Shown: positions 32,523-46,040, numbered from the stretch's first letter. The stretch is DNA of 64,000 nucleotides from Tolypeutes matacus (GCA_026826555.1 JAKSZT010053887.1:61688233-61752232); one strand, 5' to 3'. Program-made: numbers and translations. Notes: a model not told the origin generated them from the sequence alone.

Positions 32523-32632
32523 GTATCTACAGAAAAAAATCTAGTATTGTATGACTCTTCTTGGACTCTGTTAAGTCTGACAGAGCTCCAAGCTTGTACA
32601 GTTGTTTGTGTCTTTCTCTCTTCCTGACCATT

Positions 32633-32665
32633 TGTGTGTGTGTGTGTGTGTGTGTGTGAGTGTGT
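32633..32665. repeat. TG dinucleotide microsatellite
   Basis: About 13 TG units followed by GAGTGTGT. Confidence 0.95.
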
Positions 32666-34539
32666 CCATGAGAGAGTAAGAGAGAGATGAGACAGATGAT
32701 CGGAAGTATAAAGTAGTAAGAAATTAAGATCAAGAAAGAAAGATATTCACAATCTTACCTTTTGATAATGACATTTACATGAGGCAAGTAAGAAATATTG
32801 AACCAATGTGTTCTGAGATGCCTATTTAGATTTTCTAGCCCTTAATTGAACATTTGTGAGCCCATGTAGCTGTAACATCTGGCTTCAACATGTCTAAACA
32901 GCACAGAAGTAATAAGGCTGAGTCATCTAATTTTTTTCCTCTTCAATGCCTATCAAGCTACTTTTGATGAATATTTTATCCCCCAGAAATTGCCACATTT
33001 GAAAGCATAATTAGCAAATGTTTTCTTAATCATCTTGGCTTTTGTTACTTTTGGTTTTCATCCATGTATTCTTTTGCTCTTTTACTTTTTCTTTCCTTTT
33101 TTAAATAACAATTTCAATTCATTCAAGCTAGCAAGTTGGCATTGTATCTGGAAACTAATAATTTATGTCTGTGCAAAATGTTTTCATCATTCGTTGATAA
33201 AAGAGGTTAAGAGATTGGTTGAATATATAGCTTAATAATAATAATATGCCTTTTCTGGTCAAATGAATTTTTACTATGTGCATCTGTCACTTCCAAGGTT
33301 GTTTTGTTTATTTATTTATTTTCACTCTGGGAGATTCTAAATATTAAATTATGATCATTTTTTAACATGGGAAAGTGATGCAGGAGTACACCGTTGATAC
33401 CTGATATTCCATAATCTAAAAAATAGTAACATATAATGTGAAAATTGTACATGACTGTAACAATTACTTAACCATCTCAGCGAGTATCCTGAATTAGAAA
33501 ATAGGTAAAGGAGCAAGGTAAAATGGGGAGATTATCGGTGGACCCGGGATGAAGACACCAGAATTCCTATGATTAGTCTATCCCTAACAAGTTCCTGAAC
33601 TTATGCAAGAACCTCAGCTTCCCTGATCGTTTATCTTTAAAATGAGGTGGTTAGGAGAAGATGTTCTCTAGCTTGAAACATTTATAATTATTTTGCAACT
33701 TAAATTCAACTTTTACACCTTACAATGAAATAGTTAAATTTACATATCTCGATGTTTATTTTAACATCTGTAAAGTTTATCTTAGTTTCATAAATGCTCT
33801 CAAATGTTTTAAATCAGGACTCCCATGTAATTAAACTCTTTTTAATAATTACACTTTTGAGTCATGTTCAACTTTTGCAACCACAAGCTAAAATATGACA
33901 AATGACTTTTAAAAATGTAATATTCTTCTTTCTAATCATTATATTAGACACGCTTGCTAAGCTTCAAATGGCATTTGTGCAATTATATTTCTAGAACTTT
34001 TCCCACCCTAGTGTTCCCCTGGTAAACAGGAACATTTTCTCATTCAGGCTAACAACAATATCTTGGAAATAGTAGAAATAAGTGAACTCTCAATCACTTC
34101 CAAGTTTTGGTAGTGAGCCTAAATGTAACATACCAAAATATCACCTAGCAGCTGAATAAACCACGTTTGTCCTTGGCAGCTAACTTACATTTTCTTTGAG
34201 CACTTATATTCACTTTAGGTATGAATGTTGAATCTGCTCTCAGTCTCATTCGGGTATATGAGTCTTCCAGAAGTCTATTATATTCTATTGTGGGTACTTA
34301 TATAGTAATTAGGTACTTTTTAATATTGTATATAATAATATCATTTATCAAGTGAAGGCCTGATAAGGAACAGGAAACTGAGATTGAGATTGTTTTTTCC
34401 AGTTCTGCCAAAGGCTACATTTATGATCTGAATAATCACCCAATTATATCTTTCTTCATTTTCTCATTTGTGAAATTACATTTTTTTCCCATGGTTGCTG
34501 TGAAGCACAGGCAATAAAATTTTCCTACGTAAATATTGA

Positions 34540-34872
<333 letters not shown>

Positions 34873-35184
34873 TAAGTGCTTTGTGTGACTTTGGTTAACA
34901 AACAGTGAAACCACATGCTATTGTGATTTCTTCTGCTCTTTTTCCATTAGAGCAGTATTTTGGGTGACAGCAATTTCTGAGTAATAAATTTGAAAAGTCA
35001 TTAGAGTTGAATTTGGAGTTAGTAAGCCATAACGAGCGCATCGGTGTGAGATAGATGAAAGTAATGTGGCTACCATCATAGTCCCTGAGCAAATACCCAT
35101 CAGTATCTGTGGAAATCTGATTAACTTGTTAGGAAGGATAAGTGAACATCACACAAGTACAAGGTAATTTATTTTTAGACTCTA

Positions 35185-35415
35185 CCTGTATGTATTCTGG
35201 ATACCAGATCTGTATCATATATATGATTTGCAAATATTTTTCCCATTCTGTAGATTGTCTTTTTACTTTCTTCATAGTGTCTTTGATGTACAAAGTTTTT
35301 AATTTTGATGAAGTCCAAATTATCTATTTTTTTCTTTGGTCATACATGCATTGAGTGTCATATCTAAGAATCCGTTGCCAAATCCAAAATCATGAAGATT
35401 TATCCTATACCCTAC
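35185..35415 (-). mobile_element. L1 fragment, antisense
   Basis: The stretch ATTTTTCCCATTCTGTAGAT, AGTTTTTAATTTTGATGAAG and TCATATCTAAGAATCCGTTG is the familiar reverse complement of the L1 ORF2-end/3'UTR region. It is truncated. Confidence 0.7.
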
Positions 35416-35582
35416 CTATAAAACCCAAAGAAAAATAAAGATGATGTTATCTAATTAACTCAATAATCTGGTGTGATTATCATTACCAGTCACATATTAT
35501 TGAGAGATTACAAATTCCACTTCATTTGATATGTTTGTAATCTATATAAATGATATATTTTTTAAATGGAAAAAATTAACTA

Positions 35583-35680
35583 GGGGAGCAGATGTAGCTC
35601 AAGTGGTTGAACACCTGCTTCCCATGTATGAGGTCTCGGGTTCAATCCTCAGTACCTCCTAAAAAACAAACAAACAAACA
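35583..35680 (+). mobile_element. DAS-like tRNA-derived SINE
   Basis: The body starts GGGGAGCAGATGTAGCTCAA. The A box is TAGCTCAAGTGG and the B box GGGTTCAATCC, followed by GTACCTCCT and an A-rich tail of CAAA units (35661-35680). The head resembles tRNA-Ala. This short form lacks the longer body seen in the 46.4-kb copy. A clear target-site duplication is not visible because the flanks are AT-rich. Confidence 0.85.
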
Positions 35681-35708
35681 GAGTAGTTAAATTGATGGAA
35701 ATATTATA

Positions 35709-37918
35709 CAAGCCTGCCGTGTTTTATTGCACTTCACTTCATTGCACTTCTCAGATTGCATCATTATTTGTTACAGTGATCTGTGATCTTTGATATTATT
35801 ATTGTAGTTGTTTTGGGGTGCCATGAACCATGCCTATATAAGATAGCAAATATAATGGATAAATATTGTGTGTTCTGATGGCTCCACCGACCGGCCATTC
35901 CCTCGTCTCTCTCCCTTTTCTCAGGCCTCCTTATTTCCTGAGAAACGGCAATATTCAAATTAGGCCATTTAATAATTTTACAGTGACCTCTGAGTGTTGA
36001 AGTGAAAGGAAGAGTTGTATGTATCTCAGTTTAAATCAAAAACTAAAAATGACTAAGCTTAGTGCGGAAGGCATGTTGAAAGTCAAGATAGGCTGAGAGC
36101 TAGGCCTCTTGCACCAGTTAGTCAAGTTGTAAATGCAAATAAAAAGTTCTTGAAGGAAGTTAAAAGTGGTACTTCAGTGAACACTCAAATGATGAGAAAG
36201 CAAAACAGTCTTTTTGCTGATATGGAGAAAGTTTTAGTGGTCTGGATAGAAGATCAAACAGCCACAACATTCCCTTAAATTAGCTCCTAATCCAGAGCAA
36301 GGCCCTAATTCTCTTCAAGCTTATGAAGGCTGAGAGAGGTGAGGAAGCTGCAGAAGAAAAATTTGAAGCTAGCAGAGGTTGGTTGAAGAGGTTTAAGGAA
36401 AGACGCTGTCTCCATACAAAAGTGCAAGGTGAAGCAGCGAGTGCTGGTATAGAAGCTATGGCAGAGGCCTAACACAGATAATTGATGAAGATGGCTACAC
36501 TAAACAACAGATTTTCAATGTAGGTGAAACAGCCTTATATTGGAAGAAGATGCCATCTAAGACTTTCATAACCAGATAGGAAAAGTCAACATCTGGTTTC
36601 AAAGCTTCAAAGGATAGGCTGACTATCTTGTTAGAGCCTAAGTCAGCTGGTGACTGTAAGTTAAAGCCTGTGCCCATTTACCATTCTGAAAATCCTAGGA
36701 CCCTTTAGAATGATGCTAAATCTACTCACCTGTGCTCTGAAATGTAACCCTAGTTGACTGCACATCTGTTACAACAGGGTTTACTGAATATTTTAAGCCC
36801 ACTCTTGAGACTACTGGTCTGAAAAAAAGATTCCTTTCAAGATATTACTGATATTGCATTGACAATACACCGGATCACCCAAGAGTTCTCGTGGAGATGT
36901 ACAGTGAGATGAATGTTGTTTTCATGCCTGCTAATACAACATCCATTCTGCAACCCACAAATCAAGGGGTCATTTCGACTTTCAAGTCTTATTGTTTAAG
37001 AAATGCATTTTGTAAATCACCACGATAGTGATTCCTCTGATGGATCCAGGCAAAGTAAATTGAAAACCTTCTGGAAAGAATTCACCTTTCTAGATGCCAT
37101 CGAGAACATTCATGATTCATGGGAGGCAGTTAAAATATCCACATTAACAGGAGTTTGGAAGAAGTTGATTCCAATCCTCATGGGTGACTTTGAGGGGTTC
37201 AAGACTTCAGTGGAGGAAGTAACTGCTGATGTGGAAATAGCAAGAGAACTAGAATTAGAAGTGGAGCCTGAAGATGTGACTGAATTCCTGCAATCTCATG
37301 ATAAAACTTTAACAGACGAGGAGTTGCTTCTTACGAATGAGCAAAGAAAGTCATTTCTTGAGATGGAATCTACACCTGGCGAAGATGCTGCAAACATTGC
37401 TGAAATGACAAGAAAGGATTTTTAGAATATTACATAAACTTAGTTGATAAAGTAGTGGCAGAGTTTGAGAGGATTGATTCCAATTTTGAAGTTCTACTGT
37501 GGGTAAAATGCTATCAAACAGCATTGCATGTTACAGAGAAATCTTTCGTGAAAGGAAGCATTGATCAATGTGGCAAAGTTGGTTGGTGTCTTATTTTAAG
37601 AAATTGCCACAGTCACCCCAGTCTTCAGCAACCACCACCCTGATCAGTCAGCAGCATCAATATCAAGGCAAACCCTTCACCAGCAAAAAGATTACAATTC
37701 ACTAAAGGCTCAGATGATGGTCAGGATCTTTTAGCAATAAAGTAAATTTAATTAAGGTATGTACATGGTTTTTTAGCCATAATGCTATTGCACACTTAGC
37801 AGACTACAGTATAGTGTAAACACAACTCTTAAATGCACTGGGAAACCAAAAAATTCGTGTGACTTGCTTTATTGCGATATTCACTTTATTGTGGTAGTCT
37901 GGAACTGAGGTATGCCTG
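35709..37918 (+). mobile_element. Tigger1-like DNA transposon, near full length, inactive
   Basis: The 2210-bp element lies between TA dinucleotides (35707-35708 and 37919-37920). The 3' end carries a well-preserved Tigger terminal repeat (GGAACTGAGGTATGCCTG), and the 5' end CAAGCCTGCC is its diverged mirror. Remains of a pogo-type transposase are recognisable: a D-N-T-P-D-H-P-R stretch near 36855-36885 from the DDE domain, and an open C-terminal piece at 37003-37425. Several stops break the rest. Tigger1 consensus is about 2.4 kb from memory, so the copy is nearly complete but dead. Confidence 0.88.
37003..37425 (+). pseudogene. Tigger transposase C-terminal remnant
   Basis: The open stretch of 140 codons begins [14 protein letters not shown] and contains [14 protein letters not shown] and an acidic tail ([20 protein letters not shown]), typical of the region after the DDE domain of Tigger1 transposase. 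The upstream catalytic part is frame-broken, so no active enzyme is possible. Confidence 0.8.
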
Positions 37919-38352
37919 TATATAGATGATAGTTTTATAAATGGAAATATGAACAATATTAAATTGATGAGAATATTATATGTTTATGCTGCTAGTCAGA
38001 GCTGACTAAATATTATTGTATATATACTATACAATAAAATGGCTTTATTTTTAATGGAAATTTTAAATGTATGAATTCCATCTCTACTGCATTATTGAGT
38101 TACCAGGCCATTGACTTTAACTCAAATATACTCTTCACTTTAGTTATTAAATATTTGAGAAATATGTTTTAAGGTATATTTGTAGGCATTTTAAAGGACC
38201 CAATAATTGATGCATGCTACTTCACACTGCATATGCGATATAAAATGTTGGACAGCTATATAGAGTCAAATGAAAAGTGATTTAATTGAATAACAAACTG
38301 AAAGAGAAAAAACAAACAGCACCTCTCTGCTTTTTCTATCGGTTCATTTTAG

Positions 38353-38536
38353 GTATAAAGAGGAAGAATATAAAACTGGACTTTCTGCTCTAGATCATAT
38401 CAGGCACTTCACAGATAGCCTCAAAATGAGGAAAATAGAAGATAATCAATATACTGAGGCTGAGCTGTCTCCTTTTAGTACTTCCCATGTGCCAGAGGAA
38501 CATAAACAGCCGCTACAGAGAAAGTCCAAGTCACAG
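38353..38536 (+). CDS. MECOM: MECOM penultimate exon
   Basis: The exon completes R946 and encodes residues 947-1007: [38 protein letters not shown], then a serine-rich run to QRKSKSQ. The acceptor is TTCATTTTAG and the donor CAG|GTACAT, in phase 0. A few conservative differences from the human sequence I remember (for example I for M in KMRK-EDN) suggest a diverged placental mammal. Confidence 0.97.
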
Positions 38537-39639
38537 GTACATACTTCATCACAGTCTAACATCATGGTGACATTGTTTGTATATGAAAACGGTCATTTCC
38601 TTTGATTAACAAAGGACAGGTATTCTCTCTTTGCAATATGATAGGATCTGTACAGTCTCAGATGTTTTACCCAAAATGTTCATATCTGTGATCAAATCCA
38701 AAATAGTTAATCAATACATCAATTAATAGGGCTGCATTCTTCACAGAAACTTCTGTGACAAACTGTCCTACAACAATCTTTACTTATGGTGAAGATTTAT
38801 TACAATCTTTACTTATTAATTCCCTTACTTCTACATAGGTGGTCCATATTGTCAGCTTGCACCTATTTATATCTTACCTCAGAATTTCTAATCGCTTTGT
38901 GTCTATAATTTTTGTCAACATAATTTTATTTTAAGATTTGTGGAAAGCAAATTTATTCCTCTATTATTTTTGTCCCTTACCATGTCTAGTATATTCTTGT
39001 GTATCATTAATTAACAAGTCATCTAATTGTAGAATTTAGGTGTAAAAGAAGAAACTGAGGATCAGAGATGAAATGATCTGAAATGAAACTATCAATTTTT
39101 ACTGAATGAATTAATAAATGAACTGTACCCCAAATCATTGGACCCTTGAAGCATTCTATCATCACTATGATATCTCAAAATAAATCTTTAAGATCCATAA
39201 ATATCAGTTAAAAGATCCTCTCAGTTCTTTTATAACTCAATAAAGGAAGCCAGTACTTTCTGCTCTACATTCACATTTAACCAGATTGTTCACTCAGATC
39301 AAGTAAAAAAAAAAAAAAAAAAGAACAAATTTCTATTATTACCATATTTATTAGTCACTTTGGTCTAAGTGATCCATTAGTCCATTTTAGAGGTAGCTTG
39401 ACATTTCAAACTATGTGGCAATATTGCTTGTATTATAAATAAGGAAATGATTTCCTACTTGGCTCTGATATTTTGGGCTGATCCTAACAACAAATGTAGC
39501 ACTGTCTCAATTAAGGTGGGGAAAAGTATCATATCAATGGGGCAATACAAATTTTTAAAAAATCAGACAATTCAGTAAAATTTCTAAGATGTAACAAATG
39601 GTAATAGGGGGAAAAATGCACTTTCTGAATTTTAGTTAA

Positions 39640-39790
39640 AAGCAGCCAGCTTCAACTCTTAAAATAGCCTCGCTTTGTGGACTTGAGGACTTCGTTTGAT
39701 GACTATGAGTACCATTTCCTCATTGTAAAGTGAGTTGGATGGAGAAGATATTTAAGATCCCTTTCTGTTCTATTATTCAAGGGGATAAAA
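39640..39790 (+). repeat. MIR-like SINE fragment
   Basis: TACCATTTCCTCATTGTAAA followed by GTGAGTTGGATGGAGAAG follows the MIR core, strongly diverged. Confidence 0.45.
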
Positions 39791-40479
39791 ATGAATATTT
39801 CAATTTTTAAACATTAAAGGTAAACTAGTCAAAGAAGACATCTCATTTTCACTTAGAGACTTCCATAGGAGGTAGCTAGTATTTTTGAAATACTTGGTTT
39901 CATATTCCAAGTTACTGAGGAATCTGGGATTTTAAAAATTTATTTTAATTATTCTACCAGAAATACTTTTTATTGCAAGAGGCAATACTTGCAAACTCCA
40001 GAAACTATCTGATATGCAGAAAGCAAAAGGGCCTGAGGACATAGAGATAATGGATATGACATATTTCAATACTAGCATTTTAACATGAAGTGCCTGCCCA
40101 GATGTGCTAGCTATTACCATCACATAAAATACTAGCATTTTGCAATCCTAGCTCATATTTATTTTGTTATTGATGAAGTCATATATATCAGTTTGAAAAT
40201 GATCACACATTTTTGCAAATTGCGTTTATTTCATGAGAGTCTTCATCCGTTCAGTGACATGCTTACAGGTATTAATTTCCTTTAATTACCAGAAGGTAGA
40301 TATTCTATCTTTGTAAGTTTCTAGAATCTAAACAGGTTCAGATACTTTACTGAAAACATTCATATCTTTACTATGTCTATGATTTTTATAGTGATTGAAT
40401 CCAATATAGTTGACCAATACAGCAATTCTTCATAAGAATTTCTCTGACAAAACCTGTCATAAGATTTGCTTCATGATAA

Positions 40480-40720
40480 TAGATAATACTTATGTCAGGA
40501 ACACTGAGCTAAGCACTTTATGTAAGTTAGTGCTTGTGATTCTCCATAATCCTTGGAGGCAAGTACTGTTATCATCATCCTCATTTTAGGTGAGAAAAGT
40601 GAGCTCGAATGGTTAAACAACTTGCCCAAAGTCACACAGCTAATTAAGTAAAAGTCAAGGTAGAGGCCCACATTAAAACTCAGATCTTCAGATTTTTCTT
40701 TATATTCCCTTTCATCTTTC
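40480..40720 (-). repeat. MIR SINE, antisense
   Basis: The reverse-complement MIR order is present: CTGAGCTAAGCACTTTATGT, AGTACTGTTATCATCATCCT, and AACTTGCCCAAAGTCACACA followed by GCTAATTAAG. Confidence 0.75.
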
Positions 40721-40824
40721 CAAATATTGGAATGGTCAGATATTAGAATGGTCAGAAAAGTCCTTATCTTGATCCCTAACCTTGGGTATATAGTTTAAGT
40801 TCAATGCTCACTTAACCCAGCCTC

Positions 40825-40935
40825 TGAAATTTACAAGGACGAGTACTATATTTTATTAGTTCCAGAATCCCCAGCACCTAGCACAGTGCCTGGCATAGAG
40901 TGGATGTTCCAGAAACATTTGTTAAATGGATGCAG
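40825..40935 (+). repeat. L2 LINE 3' end
   Basis: CCCCAGCACCTAGCACAGTG, CCTGGCATAGAGTGGATG and a terminal AACATTTGTTAAATGGA match the conserved L2 terminus. Confidence 0.72.
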
Positions 40936-41559
40936 AGGATTTGTAGAGTTCCAGAAGGCAAGGAGCATATATAAAAGTTAAATGTGTACATTTAGAGCAA
41001 TGACCCAGCAAATCAAAATCAGGCTGCAAGGGCACATTTTCTAACTGAATGCCATGATTATGGAAGAAACCACAGACCAGCCACATGTCCCAGCATGACT
41101 CTCAGAGATGAAATTCTGCCTAACAGAGGCATTTTGTCTTTGTTTACAGACAGTGGAATGTCTTTGGCAGGACTTTAATGATTCCACTTGAGCAGCATTT
41201 TGACAAGCAAGTTTAGCAATGAATGAGACCAACAATGGCAAATCAACAGTGAAAAGTTCACTCACAAGTCAGGACCAAACATTTCATTTGAATATTTTGC
41301 TTGGCAGTAAATGGGAGATCCTCTGAACAGTTATTTAAAATTCAGCATGATAATAAGGAAGAAAGAGCAGTGCCAAACAGAGCACCTCTCTGCACCTTCT
41401 GCTCGGTGGCAGCAGGGGCACAGTTAGTCAGAACATTATTGGGTCCTGTGTTCTGTTTTATTTGGGGGTTGAGCTGACTTTACCCCTTACCTTTGAAAGA
41501 CCAACTTTCATGATGAAATATCAATTCAAGCAAGGAGGGGGAATTGGAGAAAGGACTCT

Positions 41560-41720
41560 GGGTTAAAAGCTGGAAGAAATATGTTTGAGTTGTACTTCTC
41601 CCACTAGCTAGTTGATAACGTTGGGCAAGTCATCTCACCTTCCGTGCTCTCAATAATAAAGTGCAGGAGTCATTTCCTCTACTGGCCACAGTGCTGTCAA
41701 GGCAGGTTTATATCCTATCC
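41560..41720 (+). repeat. MIR SINE fragment
   Basis: CCACTAGCTAGTTGATAACG followed by TTGGGCAAGTCATCTCACCT and a purine-rich core fits the MIR consensus order. Confidence 0.6.
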
Positions 41721-41927
41721 ATGTTTGCATTTTCATTTCTCCCCATGTTGTAAGCACATAATAATATTTCTGGTGAATTGAACATGTGAAGAGTATGGAT
41801 GACTGTATCCCTGGTTGGGAAGGGGAAACTCATGTTTCTTAATAGAAGCACTATTGACAATTTGGGTGCCAATTTTTGTGGCCCCTAGGCACTGAAGGCC
41901 ACCAGTAAACCCATGTCATTATGACAA

Positions 41928-41948
41928 ATATATATATATATATATATA
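41928..41948. repeat. TA dinucleotide microsatellite
   Basis: About ten TA units. Confidence 0.95.
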
Positions 41949-42041
41949 CTGCACACTTTTCCAGACACACCCATGAGGGATGCTCCAACTGCATGTCCTT
42001 CTCCTTCCTAATACTCACAAACAATATTCTCCAAACTGTAA

Positions 42042-42224
<183 letters not shown>

Positions 42225-43625
42225 CCTTACCAAGGTCGACCTGAGTGGGACCAAGTCCAATAGTAGCATGGCTCTTTCATAGAGGACTATTTAAAAGACT
42301 GCTGAGCAGATTGCCTTATAAACCTGAAGGGTCACTCATTTAAAGTCTGGTGACCTTAAACTGAATGATTAAAAAAAGAAAGAAAGAAAAAGGAAGAAAA
42401 AAGAAACTATTTATTCTCGATATTTTGTTTTGCACAGCAAAGGCAGCTGCTGACTTCTAGAGGATCAGTGCGACTTCAAGTGTTTCAATGAAAATGAAAA
42501 ACTTGCTGGGCAGAAGATATCTTCCAGTTCACCCTACCCAAGGGTGTGGGTGGGAGAGAGGGGCAGTTGAGATGGCGGCACTGATACCTACAAACACTCC
42601 ATAGAAACTAAGTCCTTTTTTGTACAAGATCACCTGACACATGATTGGGAACAGTTGCTTTTAATTACAGATTTAATTTCTTTTCTTTGTTAAAGTTTTA
42701 TGTAATTTAACCCTTTGAAGATGGAATAGTTGGATGAAATGAACATTCGATTATTAGAGAATCCGATAGCAGGGAGTACTTCTTCCCCCTTAAACCTTGC
42801 CTTCTTAACTACATTGTTTAAAAATAGGGGAAAAGGGTATGTGTATACTGTAAGCTATGGATGTTCAATGCTCAAAGAGAAGTAACCTGTTCATCACCAG
42901 TACCACTGTACCACTAATAAAATGTTTGCCAAATCCTTGTAATAACATCTTAATTTTAGACAATCATGTCACTGTTTTTTAATGTTTAATTTTTTTGTGT
43001 GTTGTGTGTATCATGTATTTATTTGTTGGCAAACTATTGTTTGTTGATTAAAATAGCACTGTTCCAGTCAGCCACTACTTCATGACGTCTGAGGCACACC
43101 CCTTTTTCAATTTCAAGGACCAAGGTGACTTGACCTGTGTATGGGAGTGCCACATGGTGTTGGCTTTTCTTAACATTCCTTTTTTGTTGTTTTGTTTTCC
43201 TTCTTAATGAACTAAATAACGAATAGATGCAACTTAGTTTTTGTAATACTGAATTGATTCAATTGTATAAACAATTATAATTTCTTCATGAAAGCATGAT
43301 TCTTCTGATTAAAAACTGTACCCCATATTTTATGCTGGTTGTCTGCAAGCTTGTGTGATGTTATGTTCATGTTAATCCTATTTGTAAGATGAAGTGTTCC
43401 AGACCTTATGTTAAAAGAGAGAAGTAAATAACAGACTGTATTCGGTTATTTTGCCCTTTATTGAGGAACCAGATTTGTTTTCTTTTCGTTTATAATCTCA
43501 TTTTGAAATAATCGGCAAGTTGAGGTACTTTCTTCAAATGCTTTGTACAATATAAACTGTTATGCCTTTCAGTACATTACTATGGGAGGAGCAACTAAAA
43601 AAATAAAAACTTACAAAAATGATTC
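42225..43625 (+). other. MECOM: MECOM 3' untranslated region
   Basis: The region continues without an intron after the stop. It includes a GAAA-rich run (42370-42405) and several AT-rich stretches. Candidate AATAAA signals lie at 42916-42921 and 43602-43607. I place the end about 20 nt after the latter because it is followed by a plausible cleavage region. A further AATAAA at 44161 could give a longer form. No transcript data are available, so the end is inferred. Confidence 0.7.
43602..43607 (+). terminator. MECOM: Probable main polyadenylation signal of MECOM
   Basis: AATAAA sits 1.38 kb after the stop codon, with T-rich sequence 20-30 nt downstream (GATTCTTTTT). The earlier AATAAA at 42916-42921 (0.7 kb after the stop) may be an alternative proximal site. 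Confidence 0.65.
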
Positions 43626-44254
43626 TTTTTCCCACTGCCTGGTATTTTCCCCACTCAAGCAATTCCAGTTTTCCTTTGGGATCCAATGATTTAAAGATAT
43701 GGTGTCGGTGACCTTGATGCCCTAATAGAAGCATGGAATCTAGACTATACTTGTATTATTTTTAGATGACATTGATAATTCTTGTCCAACAGGAAGTTGG
43801 GGTATCTCCTGCTCATTGTTCTGAACTTTCTCCATGCAGTGGCAAGGTCAGGGCTCATGTACACCCTTCCCCAGTCCTCGCGTCATTCTGTGTCCACAGC
43901 ACCCGTTTTAGTTAAGACAGAGAGAAAGGAAAGAATGTACAGTTTTTCTACTGGATTTGACATAGAGTACATCAAAAGGTGCTCCATTCCTTATTTTTGT
44001 TTTAAATTACTCAAATACGGTAATCTAAGCACCTCTTAAAATATATGTGTATATATATATAAATAACATTTTTGTAAGCAAATACACATATATACATATA
44101 TATTTATATATCATTTTGCAAATGTTTATATGTATTGTGAGAATTTTGATTTTTACCCACAATAAAAATAAATTAAAAAATAAAATAAATTACTCAAATA
44201 CTGTTAACTGATTCACAAGGGGTAAAAAAATAACAAAACTTTTTAACTTTTCTA

Positions 44255-44620
44255 TGTTCCTTTTAAGGTTTTGCCCATATGCAAAAAATTATTTTTCCCT
44301 GGTTGTAAACAGAGTGTAGACATAATTTTATGTTTACTTTCATTACTTGTGACAAAAATAGCACTGCATATTGCTACAAATTCTTCAAAATAATCACTTA
44401 GCAGTTGCCCAATAGTCCATCAAGTTTGATCTACTATAATTTCCTCAACCAGTTCAATTTTGCTGAAAACATGGGTTGTTTTCAACTTTTCACTAGGGTA
44501 AGTGATAGTATTTTAATTTTTGTGCATAAAACTGTTTTTGTGTGTTTACATATGTATATGCAGGGCTGGAATGTGAGAAGTGGTATTCTGTTTGATAAAT
44601 TCTCTGGTAGGTGAGCAATT
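44255..44620 (-). mobile_element. Old L1 3'-region fragment, antisense
   Basis: Reads like a reverse-complement L1 3'UTR: AGTTGCCCAATAGTCCATCA, GTTGTTTTCAACTTTTCACT, then CATAAAACTGTTTTTGTGTG and a GGGCTGGAATGTGAGAAGTG-type stretch. Diverged. Confidence 0.55.
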
Positions 44621-45214
44621 ATGAATATTTTTTTTTCTCCTTACATAAACTGCCAAGTTGTAGAATAGAGTTGTTTCAATTTTGGCTGACTATGGGGATT
44701 TTGACAAGGCCTGAGGAATAAATATGAAACATGGAAATAGATCAGGACTCATTCCTTCGATCATTTATTTATTCATTCTTAGTCACAATGCCAGATACAT
44801 AGAGAATCTCCTCATATCGTGTCTATATGTACACAGTATAGGGTATAAATGTTGGTTTTTAACATAGAAAGTTTGCATAGGAAGTTTTCAGGAAACATGC
44901 TTAAACCATGAATTTGGTCTATAAAAAATGAGACTAGGAATCTGGTATTTGGGACATAAGAATAACATTTAAAAGAGTGAAGCTCTGGAATGTGCTTTCC
45001 ATTTTGCTTTGTTTTAAAGAATATTCCTACAAATTCTAAAGCAATTCTAATACAGCCAATACTACTGAATTCTTGTTAGACTTTGAACATGACATTTCAG
45101 TCATTTGCTAATACTTAGTCTCTCCAAATTCCAAAAAGGCTTTCAAGCCTTATATTTCTGCTTTTTTTTTCCATTCATTTTGCCAGCAATCCTGCATCAC
45201 ATGCCCCTGTGGGG

Positions 45215-45370
45215 AGCCAGTGAGATATGGTGGAGACAGTATTGGATTTGGAAACTGAAGGCCTGGGTTTGTGTTCTGGCTCCACTACTTTACTGGTCTT
45301 GGGCAAGTGACATACCTCTCAAAATCTCATCTTCAAAACCATGTTAATAATGCCTGCTCCTCCTGCTACT
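45215..45370 (+). repeat. MIR SINE fragment
   Basis: AGGCCTGGGTTTGTGTTCTG, GCTCCACTACTTTACTGG and GGGCAAGTGACATACCTCTC keep MIR order. Confidence 0.62.
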
Positions 45371-45929
45371 GGTTTGGGTTTCTGTTAATGTCAAATTTAA
45401 AATAAGTTTTTGGAAATAGTTGTAAAAGTTCTACCAATGCAAGGCATTTATGAAGTATTTCTGGTAGAAAAAGATTGCACACTCTTAGCAAGGCAGTGAT
45501 ATATCAATATAAGTAACATAATTTTCATAGTAATATTTAAGGGAATAGAATATATGCATATATATGTACCCATATACATATAGGCATACACATAAATATA
45601 CACTATGCAAAGAAGAAGAATTTAGGATATAACAGAAGTTGATTCTAGCCTATACAAAAGTGAGTATTCTTTCTAGCAAGAATTTGAATTGTTTCTTGAA
45701 CAAATATGTAGGTCTGAGAAATAAAGCTCAGCCTTTTGAAAACCTGAGACATCCAGTATAATTTTTGAGATCTCTCAAAAAATATTCAAGGACAGTTAAG
45801 AAAGCACATATTCAAAGTGTAGGAAAATTTGTAATTTTATTTTCAAATAATGACCACCTACTAATCTTATCTCTGTATAGAATAAATAAGAGACTTTTTC
45901 CATGTTTTCGCTGCCTTTTATGTTACTAG

Positions 45930-46040
45930 CACGCTGAAACTGTTCATATCTATTACCTTAATCATCACAACAGGCCTGCAAGCAGGCAGCATTGTCTCCA
46001 TTTCACAGATGAGGAAACTGAAGCTCAGAGAGTTTAAACT
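45930..46040 (-). repeat. MIR SINE fragment, antisense
   Basis: TTAATCATCACAACAGGCCT, ATTTCACAGATGAGGAAACT and GAAGCTCAGAGAGTTTAAAC are the reverse-complement MIR core. Confidence 0.65.
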
